Assembly: GCA_900074885.1 (NCBI GenBank) | Contig: FJUW01000034.1 | Span: 250,021-314,020 of the forward strand | DNA: 64,000 nucleotides | Direction: 5' to 3' | Source of the DNA: Rhynchosporium graminicola | Taxonomy: Eukaryota > Ascomycota > Leotiomycetes > Helotiales > Ploettnerulaceae | Shown here: positions 11,298-23,147 of the stretch, in pieces | Layout: every line of letters begins with the position of its first letter | How positions within the stretch are numbered: the first letter of the stretch is position 1 | Notes under the pieces: generated by a model | The model's input: the letters and a program-made list of their open reading frames with translations, nothing else | Told to the model about the DNA's origin: nothing | Databases searched by the model: none | Position numbers and translations under genes: made by a program

Positions 11298-12836
11298 TTA
11301 GGGAGTGTATGTGCGAGCGAGGTTGCGTAGGTACCAATCAACTAGCTTTCGGCCGACCTTGGCTTCTGAGATGTGGATCAAATCCTGGTGAAGATATAAG
11401 TTATCTTGTAAATTTGTCAGAGGAACCTGGGAAACTTACTCCTTGCATAGCATAATCGAGATCATTCGAGAAGCCAACCTCTCCATCCAACAGACCATTC
11501 TCTGTCCATCTAATCTGTCTAGTCCTCTGCTTATTGACCAATAACCAACCTCTCAACTTCTCCGGCTCAACATCAAGGAATCCAGCCAACTTAGTCAGAT
11601 CCATCGTAGTATAAAGGCGGAGATATGACTTGACGGTTGGGTTCCACATGTTAGTCTTTACCTCATCCATGAAGATCGACAGATGATGCTCCAAAGGATC
11701 AACATTAAGCTCTGGGTTATCGAAATCAGGAGGGGTAGGGCTGATGAACTTCGGGCATGCGGAGCGGAACAACTCCTCGTAGATAGGAAGGGAGTCTGGG
11801 CCTCCACGTTGAAGCTTCAAGAGCTGATCGCCGTACTTCTCACGGAGAGCAGTGTGGATGGTCTCGTCAAGACGGGTGGGGTGGAAAGCAACGCAGATGG
11901 CGATCAAGGCGTACATCTGGTCGTTCTTCTTGGTGTCGTACGAAGCGTTCTTCTGGAAGTTCTTGGTGCGCGAGACGTAAATGAGGATGTGGCTGAACAT
12001 GCGCATCGCGTCTGCGTAACGACGCATCATCATGTAAGAGAATCCGACATAGTAGTAAGTCGTGAAATGGGCGGCCATGACACGCGCAAACATAGCCTTC
12101 TTGTTGAGCTCGATGTCGTCAAGAGTCTTGAGAGCGAGACTGAAGTCTCCTAACAAGCAGTGGACTCGTAGAAGACCAATGATGGAGAAGTATCCGAGCA
12201 TGCGGTATAGGGACTTTGATCCGTAATCTCCTGCTACGGCCATCGGTTCCTCGTTGCGCTTCATGGCGGCCAATTGCTCGTTGATTTGTGATCTCTGGAT
12301 GAGGGAGTAAAGGACGTTGAGGACGCTGTAACAGCCCCAGGTGTTAGGTGCCTCCCGGAGGATAGTGATCTCTTCTTCGTTGTTCGCCTGACGCGCGACG
12401 CGATTTCGGTACGAGCAGAAGGAGTTAAACTGGTAGATGAACTCATCGATAACATCCCAAGCCCAGTAGTACTATATCCGCCAGTCAGCGAGCCACTCAC
12501 ATGCAGCGTATCGCGAAGTGAGCATACCGAAGGTGGTTCGAGATCCACAGGCCCGTCCGAGTTCAAGATGAAGTGGAACAAGCTGCAGTAATTATCATAA
12601 CTCGCAAACTTGACTTCAAGCGGAGCAGAGAAGTCCAGCGGTTGCGCAGCAGCTGCGAGTCTCGACTGGATATCATCGGTCTGTTGTGCCATGCTCATCG
12701 AGTTGCCCTGGTCCATTTCCTCCATGCCCTCGTATTGTACCTGTTCTCTGTAGTCGGCTGCGAGAGCCTCCTCCTCGACGTCGGAGTCATCATCAATGAT
12801 GCGTGCCGGAGCACTGCCATTCTGGAAAGCGCTCAT
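11298..12836 (-). CDS. eIF3l: Translation initiation factor eIF3 subunit L
   Basis: Three exons: 12836-12528, 12471-11440 and 11384-11298, all phase 0, give 475 residues, the usual fungal length for this subunit. The start MSAFQNGSAPARIIDDDSDV is acidic. The body carries YYWAWDVIDEFIYQF, WGCYSVLNVLYSLIQRSQI, the YGSKSLYRMLGYFSIIGLLR helix block and YYYVGFSYMMMRRYADAMRM, which belong to the PAF67/eIF3l family with its C-terminal PCI-type helical repeat. The last exon adds DLIHISEAKVGRKLVDWYLR. eIF3l is a non-core subunit of the eIF3 complex that binds the 40S ribosome in the cytoplasm. The two introns are 56 and 55 bases. Neighbours are unrelated. Confidence 0.95.
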
Positions 12837-13425
12837 GATGGGTGTGGTTGAATGTGATGTAGGGGCGGGAGAGAGAGATGGAGATGCGAGATTTTGGAGG
12901 GGTTGTCGATAGCCTCAAAATTTCGGTTTCGGTTATCTATTTTAGCCCTAACCTCTGTTAAGAAGTGAAACTCGCGCTGAGTGATGAGTGATATAGACGG
13001 GAGTAACTAAATCTTCCTTTTCATAATCATAGAATCAAATGCCGACAATGTACCCGGACTTTTGCGGTCTTCTCTTCCAACAATCGCCAATATAAATTTG
13101 ACTTCAAAGTGGGTCACGTGATGTCACATATCGAAGATCTTCTGTAAGAACTTCCCGCTGGCGATGATGAACCATCACGGTGTTTCGACGGATGGCTGTT
13201 TATGTTCATGTTCTGAAGCAGGCCGATCCCAAGCTTTTGAATTGACGAGGGCAAGCTCATCAGATTACAAGGCTTGCACAACGATATCAGTGGGAAACCC
13301 CTTCGAATTGGGCCCTACTTCCAAAGACTATGGAATTTAATAGATTTGACGTGTAGATTTATCCACAACTGTATGTCCTTTCCACTTCCTCCTAACGCCA
13401 AACTCCGCTACAGTACGTACGTGTA
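12837..13425. promoter_or_regulatory. Upstream region of eIF3l / 3' flank of the DOMON gene
   Basis: No gene seen. Both flanking genes are on the minus strand, so this stretch must hold the eIF3l promoter and the terminator of the DOMON-b561 gene. No specific transcription-factor site is assigned. Confidence 0.4.
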
Positions 13426-14903
13426 TCATCGACCTCTATAAAAGCTCTCCGCAACAACAGTTGATTCCTGAGACATCGGTCTCTCTCCAGAATTAAAGCC
13501 ACCTTGCAGAGTCGGGCTATCTTGACCAGCCATTCTCGTCCTACTATTATTCTCCCTCATTCCTCCGAAAACAGTCTCTCCACTCTCGCCCTCCTTCTTA
13601 TTCCTGCTCTTCAGGAAAGCCAAGATAGTGACACCTATCCAAACACACCAGATAATACCCGCAACGACTCCATAGACAATTTCTCCTTTCTCAGTATTGC
13701 CCGCCAACTGCAGTCCAATTCCGCCGTTGATCATTCCAAGGGTGATAACGGCGCGTCCCCACCAGATATGGGGATATGTGCCAGCGTTCGGGCGGCCGAC
13801 TTTCTTGTATTTTAGGTGATGGAGGAGTCCCGTGATCGGTTGCAATAGCAAGCTTCCTACGACAACTAATCCGATGATCGCATGAGCCGTGTCCAACTGT
13901 TTGGTATTGACGGCGAGCCAAACACCCAAGCCCATGCTAATCAATACCAGGAGATAAGTGAACACCATCCAGCCGGCGTGCATCCACACGAGGCCTTTGA
14001 AGCTCAGAAGTCGAATCGCCATGGCTCCCAATGGGTAGAAGATGACAAATGCGATGGGGCCTATGATAGCGTGAGCTATAAGTATTCTGTTGAACTTTGG
14101 CGTTGATTCGATTCCGCCTAGTTCAGATCCAGTTGCGCCGGTTGTCGAGCCGGATGGTGTTTGTGTTGAGCCAGTGTTTGTATTTGTGCCGGTATTCGGC
14201 GTTATAGCTGCTACTGTTGCCGCAAATGGGTTGACGCTGTTCCCGCCAGCTGCTTGCTGCAAGTTGAATGTGGTTACTCCATATCGCGAGTGTTGAGCGA
14301 GATTGATGGTCGTGCTATCGGAGGAAACAGGTTCTCCAGTCTTATAACTCCATATCCATTCGGACTCCGCATCGTTCAAGCTCATGGAACCGCCCGTCCA
14401 GCTATTGCAATTGCTACCTTTGTAAAATAATGTTGTCAGAATTTCTGTCGTGGATGATGTCTGAGACGTGACTTCTTACATCTAACGTTCGCAATCATCT
14501 GCCCATTCATTATCCCTGATCCGGAAAGAAGAGTCAGCTGTGCAGTGCTCCCCGAGACTGGCTGCCTGTTTCCAACGCCTAGCCTGGGAGCGAGGGTCAC
14601 ATTGTTTCCTGCGGCATTTGCATATATCATAAAGATATTCGATCCTGACATGGCATTTCCTTGACCTAGACCTATCCATGACATCGTCGATGGACCGCTC
14701 ATTTGAAAGAATATGTCGCCTTTACCGGTTTGCGCCGTGACTTCCGGTACATTGACAGCATAGCACACATTGCCGGAAGCGCAGTAAGTGACTTTCTGGG
14801 CGATTGTGCTCGATACTGGTTGCATAAGTCAGAGATCAGGAGCTTGATGTTAGGGAGAGAACTTACCCAAAGCCAAGCTGGCGATAAAATCAGAGAGACG
14901 CAT
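13426..14903 (-). CDS. Secreted/membrane DOMON - cytochrome b561 protein (CDH-cytochrome-like)
   Basis: Three exons, 14903-14867, 14815-14480 and 14417-13426, give 454 residues. Residues 1-18 form a signal peptide (MRLSDFIASLAL). Residues about 20-200 are a DOMON domain like the haem b domain of cellobiose dehydrogenase, with the motif MSWIGLGQGNAMSGSNIFM. A Thr/Ser/Gly-rich linker follows (about 195-225). Five or six membrane helices of cytochrome b561 type start near residue 236, with His in LIAHAI, WMHAGW, DTAHAI, LLHHLKY and YPHIWW positioned as haem ligands. The C-terminal tail (about 405-454) is polar and cytosolic. The likely role is transmembrane electron transfer to external acceptors. 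The substrate is unknown. The first intron splits the signal peptide, which supports the proposed start. Confidence 0.88.
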
Positions 14904-15707
14904 CGTGACTGAGGAGACAGTATAGAAGTGTCTGTAGGAAGAGTTCTATCATGAGTCCGACTTTCAGGACCGGCGGTAAGGGGTCGAGTGATATATTGTA
15001 GACTGGCTTGAGATTACCTACGGCGACTAGCATATGCCTAGAGAGCATAGCTCAACGCTAATCTGAGTCGACATGTGGTGAACGCAAGCCACAAACAAGT
15101 CCGGTCATCCAAATGGGGGCTTAGCACCAACCGATGGCACTGCAAGGGATCATGATCGACGCTCGGGCGGAATGCGAATCTGAACTCTAAACCAAGGTCT
15201 AAATCTGCGAGACTATGCATCCTGAGCCGTAATACAGAGAGCATGACTTTCTCCCTGCAATTGCTATGCTGAGCCTCTGCTGGGGCGCAAGGAGTCCCAA
15301 AGGACAGGCCTTCAAGCAACGACTTGTAAATGCAGAACTGAAACAAAGCCAAGATGCCGCGCGTCATAGGAGCATCTAGAGAATTACAGACCACCAAGTT
15401 GCTGCATTGTTGCCATTTATTTGATGGGCAGCGTCTTGGACTTCCTTGGAGCAACTGCGAATGTGTCTTCTCAAGAACTCGGGAGTGGCTGGGTCCGTGT
15501 GGTTTTTCGGATGCGTGGTTATCCATGGAACCAGACATCGATGTCACAGATCTTCTTCATCGAGCCAATAACAATTGCTGTATTGCAACGGCCTGAGGGC
15601 CATCCACTTGCAGTTGTGATGCGCTCTCTTTTTGTATCGTTGTAGCTAGCATATTTTTGATAAATTGGCAGGGCGTTGGAGGCAGAAAAGCAGATGATAA
15701 TGTGAAT

Positions 15708-15732
15708 GTTGATGTTGATGTTGATGTTGATG
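15708..15732. repeat. (TTGATG)n microsatellite
   Basis: Four perfect tandem copies of TTGATG. Confidence 0.85.
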
Positions 15733-16853
15733 GCCCCTCCCCTCATCCGAGCGGTCTAGATAGCAGGCTAAGTGCATTTAGTACTGTGAGGTACCTAAGG
15801 TAGTAAAGTAGTACAAGTACAGTAGCCAGATCTGGTTGATCAGCCGCCCCTGGACCAGTGTGGGGGAAAGTAGGCATCAACTCTCCAAGTGACATCCACG
15901 CCTTTATCTGTTGGCCTTGGGAAAGGTCCATTTGCAAGAAATGGGTTGATAAATTCCTCAAGTCCTTCCGACATGAAGCTCACTCCGGGACATTGATGAT
16001 CTGAACCATCGACCCGTCGCCGCTGTCATCTCTACTCTCGTTTGATAAATGTCATTTGATGCCGTATCTGAAACGAGCCATTGTTTGTTCGTGGTCCCTG
16101 CATCCTTGGTGACCTGGCATGAGTGTTTGGGTTAGATTTTGGCCTGGCCAGCACCAAGAATCGCGCCTCGGTGGTGACGATTGGTCGTATACGAGAGAGA
16201 TGAAGAGCGTCAAGTAAGAGACTCGTGGAGTGGTAATGGTTCCTTAGTTTGAAGCAATATTTATTGGGCGTGTCTCGTCATTGGGAGTGCGTGAGTCGGT
16301 TCATAGGCTGGAGCTTCCAATCTCGCCGGATCTGTGTGTGCATTGAGGTGAAGGCAATGAATGTTAATTGTACCTGCAACATACCATGACTTGTCCACTC
16401 TTGAAAGATATGATGATTCTGCAGTAGTTGATCTATCTGTATTGCCATCTCCAGGCTATTCGAAGCCGTTCAAAGATCATCGGGAGTTCTCCAAGACTTT
16501 GTCGCGGTCCAAGATAATGAATGACACATCGCGCATACAGTCAGTCGCACGAGGCGGGCGGGGTACGCGCTGATTCAACTGTTCCGACCTCCGCTCCATA
16601 TGCCCTTCTCTTCTAGCATCAACCGATGAGATCTTGCCTTCTTTCCATGTCATGGAAATCGTATCCTCCTCGAATGCCCTGACATGAGATCACAAGATTA
16701 TGGATTCCATGTTTCCGCAAAGCTGCTCGCCCGGCGTTTGCCATCGCTAAGATTTTGATAAGTTGGTTGGTATTTATCAGACCCGGCTTGTGTCTAGATA
16801 TAAGTACCTGCTGGCACGTTTCTAACTGTTGCCTGGGAACCGTCGTTCGGCTG

Positions 16854-16877
16854 GCTTGCTTGCTTGCTTGCTTGCTT
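16854..16877. repeat. (GCTT)n microsatellite
   Basis: Six tandem copies of GCTT. Confidence 0.85.
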
Positions 16878-17185
16878 CTTTTCGACGACTTCGAAGACGA
16901 AAAGAAAGGTATGCAGATATGCAGGTACAACATGTATCGTGGTACTTCGGGAAAGCCCCCCAGCTTCAGGTGTGGGGCCTGTGTAGGTATTTACATCTTA
17001 CCCATATCAGACGAACACAATCGCTGAGGTCCGATGCGATCGATATTCCGGTGTCTTGAGTGACATGTTGTTGATAAATCTCGGAACAGGGTTTTCTAAA
17101 GAGCGCCGCCAACTTGATCTTTGGGTTATGTTATGTTAATCTTATCGTCCGTCATACAGTATGTACAGTAAGGGATCTATCCACG

Positions 17186-17207
17186 TACTGTACTGTACTG
17201 TACTGTA
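17186..17207. repeat. (TACTG)n microsatellite
   Basis: Four tandem copies of TACTG followed by a partial copy, in the upstream region of the RRM gene. Confidence 0.85.
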
Positions 17208-17467
17208 TCCATCCTTATCACAGGCCCAAACTCAACTAGGATTACTCTTGTGCAGGGAGATGGGCACGCTAGCCGCTCGCTAAAATTGACGTGGGCCGGG
17301 CCAGCCCTGCTGCGTTGAAACGTGCAGACCCATTCTTGAACATCGTCGTTGCAATTCGTACGGACGGACATTACAGTCAGTCAGTAACTACCCAGGTCTC
17401 GATATTTACGTGTAACGGGTGTGGTGTCCACCTGCCTACCTGTATATCTGTTGAGCGAGTCTTCACT

Positions 17468-19240
17468 ATGGCCAGCAACAAGGTCACCGTCGAGAAGGCG
17501 TATCTCGATACGCTATTAAGAAAGTAAGTCACCCCCCCACTTGCCCCTCTGTGGTCTGATTGAAGCTTCGAGGATCTGGGGCTTTACGGATATGGCTCTG
17601 GGGTGGAGCTCTGGTTCGGCGATTCTTGTGCTTCGAAAACTGGAGATAGGTATTGTAGGTAGGTACCTGACTAGAGACATAACTAACTTTACCCCCACAT
17701 TAGAGCTCGATTTGTATGTGCCGAGCTTCATTGGGTACATGGATTGCTACTGGAGTATTGACACGTGCTAGCTCACTGATGGCGTCGACTCCTCTGCTCC
17801 TGTTCATGTACCAACAGTCACCATCTCGAAAGCCGAGCATGACAGCCTCGTAAGTGCCATGACAGCGGGAGCAACCTTTCGTGCTGACCATTCACAGTTG
17901 AAAGTTTCTCGTGAATACGGTAAGGCTTGACCAGCATACCATACACAGTGGAAGTATCTTGGCCTGCTTGCTGACCATCATAGACAACCTCAAACGAAAC
18001 TTATTTAGAGGAGGAGTCGTACCAGAAACTTTGGCTGTAGGTCTCCTATCTGCGCATGAGATTTGCTCCTACTGACATGAGAAACCAGGTTCTGGTAGGC
18101 GACGACGCAGGTACGGACCCCAATGGTGGAACCAGCTACTCGACACTCGACGATCCTACCGATAGCAATTCTTTCTTCCCAGAATCTACCGATTCTGTGC
18201 CCCAGGATACGAGTGGCAACGGACACAAGGACCGAAATGCAAACTACACAAGTGGAAATGGAAATGGCAATGGCAGCAATGAACCTGGCACGAATGCTTA
18301 CGCCAATGGCTACAGCTACAATGATGATTACAACTCTTCGCCCGATCCCAGAGACCACTTCTACCAAGCAGGCCCGAACAACAATTCTCAGTCTCGAAAC
18401 CAGCGGCCACAATTCGAGAAGTTTGCTAAACGCACCATTCTTCTCTCGAATCTTCCCGACGGCATAACACATGCGGAGATTACTGATGTTGTACGAGGAG
18501 GCATGTTGCTTGATGTATACGTAAGGGCAAACGACCGCAATGCGAATGTCTCTTTCTTGGAGGAGTCAGCTGCACAAGACTTCTTCCGCTACGTCAAGCG
18601 CCACGATCTGTACATTCGAGGCAAGAGAGTATGTTTCTCAGTTGGAGCTGTAGATCGATGGATTGACATTTCATAGATCGAAATACGTTGGAATGAGCGC
18701 CAGTTCATCCTTCCTGGTCACGTAGCCAACAAGATCTCTATTGGTGCTACTCGCAACCTTGTCATCCAGAACTACAATCCTAGTCATACCGAGCAAGTCA
18801 TCAGAGATGATCTTGAGCATATTCACAACCTCATTGTGATCAAGGTCGATTTCAGAGGCCAAAATTGCTACATTGCTACCAATTCTGTCCACAATTCAAT
18901 GTTTGCTCGTACCTGCATGATGAGCCGCGCGTAAGTTCAGTTTCCCCTGACTGAGTAGCTTATTGCTAATCTATTCAGTACTTATAAAGGTTCGAAGATT
19001 AACTGGGATCTCGACGAATGTGCTGCTCCTCTCGAGAGACCTCAACAGAGCCGTGAAAACATTCCAGCAAAGGAGAGGAAGGAGAAGGTACCGCTGACGA
19101 ACCGTTTCGAAATTCTCAACATGGACGAGAATGAAGAAGAGGGATCCACGGAAGACGATGATCTCGATAATAGCGGTATTTCCTTGCCTAGTAAGGGTCT
19201 AGCATCTAGCCTACGCCGTTCCCGATATACATCACCGTGA
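17468..19240 (+). CDS. RRM RNA-binding protein, Nrd1-like (negative regulator of differentiation type)
   Basis: Starts MASNKVTVEKAYLDTLLR at the ATG at 17468 and has several introns. The 5' exons are partly uncertain: exon 1 ends at a GTAAGT near 17523, a short exon begins near 17703 (ARF), and another carries TISKAEHDSL then KVSREYDNLKRNLFRGGVVP. The main exons are solid: 18089-18628, 18677-18931 and 18980-19240. After an Asn/Gly-rich low-complexity segment come two RRM-like domains: KRTILLSNLPDGITHAEITD to RGKRIEIRW, then TRNLVIQNYNPSHTEQVIRD to GSKINWDLDEC. The tail is acidic and ends RYTSP. The RRM pair matches fungal proteins annotated as negative regulator of differentiation 1, which bind mRNA in the cytoplasm. 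The symbol is left empty because the orthology is from memory. Confidence 0.8.
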
Positions 19241-20185
19241 TCTATGCTCTTTTTAGAGGTTCTCGTTGCCGTTCTAGCCAGGTGCACCTGGCATTCCGTT
19301 GTTGTATTCGTGTCATCATTGTTTGAAATTTTATCTTTGCCACTGTCATGGAAGGAGGATTGTCGATTGCTGATTTTGCTGGCGTTGCGTGGCGTTTCCA
19401 TCACACCAGTGTGGTTGATGGCAGCTAAGGAAGCGAGCATTTGCAGATACCCCGGTCTTTCTATGTTTATACTTATTTTTGATACCCAAAATCGGAATGC
19501 GAGAGTCGGTCGAGCTAGCTGGCAGGTAGATTTGCGAATAGCCAAGGCGAAGGACTGGGAAGATGAATAGTCTCTGTTGACGATTGCATTGCTGTGTGGG
19601 GTGAGAGAATGTTCATAGCAAGGGCAGAGGACTGAATCGTGGTTCTAGATTTGCTTACAGAGCAACAGATTATATGCTACCACTACAGTGTCTTCCGAAT
19701 CACATGTGATTAGCCATCTCACGCCGCCTACAATGTACCCATAGGTAGGATTACGCCAGTATTATCATGTAGGTACGTACCCAAGGTACCACCTACCTAC
19801 CTAGGGACCGAGTGCCTCATCTCATCCCACTTCGGCCTTGGTAACTTTCCGCACCGTGCTGGCCGTCGATCTCAAGCCCTGTCTGTGGAGCCTATCTGTC
19901 ATATAGACGCTAAGATAAGAGCCGCTACTGCCCTAGTGGAGATTGCAATTCCGTGCCTGAAACGAAGCCGAAAAGCAACCTCACCTCACCTCACCTCACC
20001 TCGCCCTCGCTTCACTTCACTCACTCCTACCATTTCCATCCCTCGCATCGCTCCCTCCCCCTCTAGTAGTAGTCCTTTTTTCAGATACCAACAACTTCCG
20101 CTTTGTATCCCTCGTCCGAAAAGCCTCATTCTACGAATACAATAATGTGATTGCGGTCATTGGGCTGGCCTTATGACAAGCACCA
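19241..20185. other. Intergenic between RRM and GPHR genes
   Basis: No supported gene. Contains CT-rich runs such as repeated CCTCA units near 19979-20003 just upstream of the GPHR gene, typical of fungal core promoters. The start and stop flanks of both neighbours are on the plus strand. Confidence 0.4.
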
Positions 20186-21808
20186 ATGTTACCCTCAAAT
20201 AAATGCGACGACGATGCATCTGCATGCTCCGCTCCAGGTCACCACGCCCGTTCAATAGGCACAGAAACCATCACAGCCCTCGCATTCTCTTCCCTCCCCT
20301 TCGTCCTCACCTTCCTGGCCGTCAGCTTCGCAGTCCTCTACAAGCTCTTTCCTCTCGTCTCGAGCATCCACAAAGATGAACAGGAAGAACACTATTTGCC
20401 CAGTGATGCGCCTCCAAGCCTACGACAAAAACATGCCGAGCAAGGTGCCAAATCACTTAGAAGGAGGGTTGTGGCAGTTACGTTCTCTGCCACGATTAGT
20501 CTGGCTGCTGTGCTTGCAGAGTTGATTCTGTGCGAAATATCGAATAGCTTGAACCCGGCTGCGAGGACGCTTGCGCTGAAAGCTGTGGTTCCTACGCTGC
20601 TTTTTTTCTTGGTGGTTCTGATACCGTTTCTGGAATTACAATCGATTGTTTCAGCTTCGGGATGGACGTTTAAGAGGAAGAGTAATGGAAAACTGCCGAA
20701 AACGTCATGGGCGCTACAAACATTGGGATTCGTGAGCTGGCTAGCAGGATTTTGGTGGCTTGGTAAAGGCGTACCTGGAATTGAGCCCGGCAAAGGATTG
20801 AATGAAGAATGTCTTGACAGAGTAGGAATCGTTGGAATCTCCCTTATGGCTCTTCTCTCAGGTTTTGCCGCCGTATCAGCGCCTTTCCAAACATTCGGCA
20901 CCAAAGCCCGGCCTGTCACCGAAGCAGATGTTGCGAGGAAACAAGCTGGCTTGGACGCGACAAATGACATGCTCGCCCTGAAACGCAGCCGCCTACGCGC
21001 CTTACAACGGAAAATCAAAGACTCGCCTTCAGAGGGATTCATGACGAAAGTCATTGGTAGTATAAGAGGAAATGCAGACACCACCGAATTGAAAGCGCTC
21101 GAACTCGAGATCTCAGGCTTAAACTCTATGTATTTGTCTTTATCAAGCTCCCTCTCTCTCCTGCAAGCCCGGCTTGCATATACACAACAATCTTCTTCAC
21201 CATTAGGCAAAGTCCTTCTCACCCCGACGAGTTATGCGTTTGCGATATACTGTCTATACCGCATCACCTCAACCTCCTTAACAACCATCCGACGACTCTT
21301 CTTTCCACCTCTCGATCCCTCGACGTACACATCCTCAACTTCCGACCCTATAAATCGCATCCTCTCCCTACTAGCCAAACATGTCGACCCAACCCTCGAC
21401 CAACTCGCCTGGTCCCGCCAAATCTCCTTCCTCCTTTCCGGCATCATCCTTCTCCTCTCCTTCAATGCAGTCCTCCAAACCTTCCACATGATCACCAAAC
21501 TCCTTCCTTCACTGCTCTATCAAGCACAAGCCAATCTCGCGCTCCTCATTGCGCAGATCTCGGCTACGTATGTGATTTCCAGTGCGTTGTTACTAAGGAG
21601 TAATTTGCCGTCAGAGATGAAGAGTGTGGTTAGTGATGCGTTAGGAAGTCCGCTTGAGCCCGGGCTGGTCGAGAGGTGGTTCGATGGCTGGTTTCTGGCG
21701 GCCAGTGCGGCGACTGCGGTGGGAATATATGTGGGCAGGAGTTGGGGAGGAGGGAATTGGGATGACTGGGACGAGGGGGATGTGGAGATGGGCCAGAAGA
21801 GGAGTTGA
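20186..21808 (+). CDS. Golgi pH regulator (GPHR) family membrane protein
   Basis: Intronless frame of 540 residues from the ATG at 20186. About nine hydrophobic helices are visible. Five lie in the N-terminal half, near residues 28-58, 93-117, 127-156, 172-198 and 210-236. A charged coiled-coil-like stretch follows (about 240-340, LKRSRLRALQRKIKD and LKALELEISGLNSMY). Four more helices lie in the C-terminal half, including LSGIILLLSFNAVLQTFHMI and LALLIAQISATYVISSALLL. This order is that of the GPHR / abscisic-acid-GPCR family, anion-channel-like proteins of the Golgi membrane that affect lumenal pH. The fungal length of 500-560 is normal. The tail is acidic (DDWDEGDVEM) and presumably cytosolic. 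Function in fungi is inferred from family. Confidence 0.85.
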   Translation: MLPSNKCDDDASACSAPGHHARSIGTETITALAFSSLPFVLTFLAVSFAVLYKLFPLVSSIHKDEQEEHYLPSDAPPSLRQKHAEQGAKSLRRRVVAVTFSATISLAAVLAELILCEISNSLNPAARTLALKAVVPTLLFFLVVLIPFLELQSIVSASGWTFKRKSNGKLPKTSWALQTLGFVSWLAGFWWLGKGVPGIEPGKGLNEECLDRVGIVGISLMALLSGFAAVSAPFQTFGTKARPVTEADVARKQAGLDATNDMLALKRSRLRALQRKIKDSPSEGFMTKVIGSIRGNADTTELKALELEISGLNSMYLSLSSSLSLLQARLAYTQQSSSPLGKVLLTPTSYAFAIYCLYRITSTSLTTIRRLFFPPLDPSTYTSSTSDPINRILSLLAKHVDPTLDQLAWSRQISFLLSGIILLLSFNAVLQTFHMITKLLPSLLYQAQANLALLIAQISATYVISSALLLRSNLPSEMKSVVSDALGSPLEPGLVERWFDGWFLAASAATAVGIYVGRSWGGGNWDDWDEGDVEMGQKRS

Positions 21809-22439
21809 TAAATTCTGTGAAGGGGGAAAGAGCATGTACGATATATGTACTGCATCCTTGAACGAGACTGCGAATATTATTCATGATTATTTTATTATCC
21901 GGCGCACGAAAGGCGTATTAGGGCATGCTACTGTATGGAGTCCGTGTCGGAATTAGCGGGTTTCATCAAATTTTGCTGTAGACAGGATCATGCAGAAGTT
22001 TATCGCAGGCTTTAGAGTCTGGTAGAGTTAGTCTATCTAGAATGATTATACAGCAGTAATACTACTCTATGAAACACACTGATTGATTCCTATGAGATGT
22101 CACGACAAAGTGCAGTAAACAGTCGAAATCCTTTCGATATACCTACAGATAAGAGCGTCATAAAATCATTGTCTTCCGTCAAGTCTCCAAGTGTTGAGCT
22201 TCGTTGCTGTCACGCTGTGAAACATTCCACTATCTTGACTGCCACTGCTTATGAAGCTTTATTGTTTTACCATCGGCTGGCAGTTCCGTTGATCTTGATG
22301 AGTGAGTACATGCTGCCGGGAAAGGGGACACGTAAGCCGAGAAAGCATGCCATTCAATATATGATAGATCTCTTCTTCATTACTCGTATTTCCTTCCCAT
22401 TGGTAGGTAGGTAGGCTAGATATCTGCTGTCTCAAGCCT

Positions 22440-22475
<36 letters not shown>

Positions 22476-23147
22476 ACTCCCCGTTACTTGGCTGGTAATG
22501 TAATTAATGTACCTGTTATGTTCAAGAAGGGTGGGTGTGTGTAGACGTGGACAGGCAGATACCGGAAGAACGTACTTGGCATCCCATACATGAAGCGGAA
22601 TGAGATGCTCATGACTAGATGGCCAAGCCCGTGGAGTGTCTGTTCACATGCAATTAAGACTCGTCAAGACAAGATAAGGCTGTAAACCGGCACGGCTGAG
22701 GCTGTGCCAAGTACTGCGGGCGTGAAGACAGCTTCACATTGTGCATGGTATTGTAGGTGGCTTCGTATTATTATTACTAGAGTACCTGATGTAGGTAAGA
22801 AGTCAGTCACCTCACCGACTTTCTCACCCACCTAGGTAAATAGATGTCAGGACATGGGACACTGCGTTACCTTTGCGACATTTCCATGGAATCGTGCTTT
22901 GATCTGGCTATTGTTTGGTTAGGTTTTGCTTATTGTGTGTGTTTGTGTGACATGCAGATAGGCCTTCCTTTGAAGCCGGCCACAGGAAGATTTTATTTTG
23001 GGTGGCCTGGTGTGGCCTTGCCTTCCCTTGCCTTGCCTTTTTCCCTTTCCCATTTCTACATCACCAGGAACTCAACTCAGTCCAACAGGAGAAGATCTAC
23101 AAGTCTTCTTGATAGACTGCATCGAATACCGCCTACTCGATCCTGCG
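21809..23147. other. Intergenic with (CT)n tract
   Basis: No supported gene. A pure CT tract lies at 22442-22473, and pyrimidine-rich CCTTGCC repeats near 23010-23050 sit close upstream of the stress-protein gene, as in many fungal promoters. Confidence 0.45.
22442..22473. repeat. (CT)n microsatellite
   Basis: Sixteen or so uninterrupted CT dinucleotides. Confidence 0.9.

Larger units (their letters stand above)
14904..17467. other. Intergenic, 2.5 kb, microsatellite-rich
   Basis: No supported gene. The sequence holds three short tandem repeats listed separately and the upstream region of the RRM gene. A minus-strand frame at 15038-15547 has a random-looking composition and no gene structure. 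Confidence 0.45.

Noticed and set aside
11683..12153. Plus-strand frame of 156 codons
   Set aside because: Antisense to eIF3l; no own gene signals.
15038..15547. Minus-strand frame of 169 codons
   Set aside because: Random-looking composition, no domain, no splice structure and no flanking exons.
20392..21222. Long minus-strand open frame (276 codons)
   Set aside because: It lies wholly antisense to the GPHR gene and has no domain; it is a by-product of the coding strand composition.
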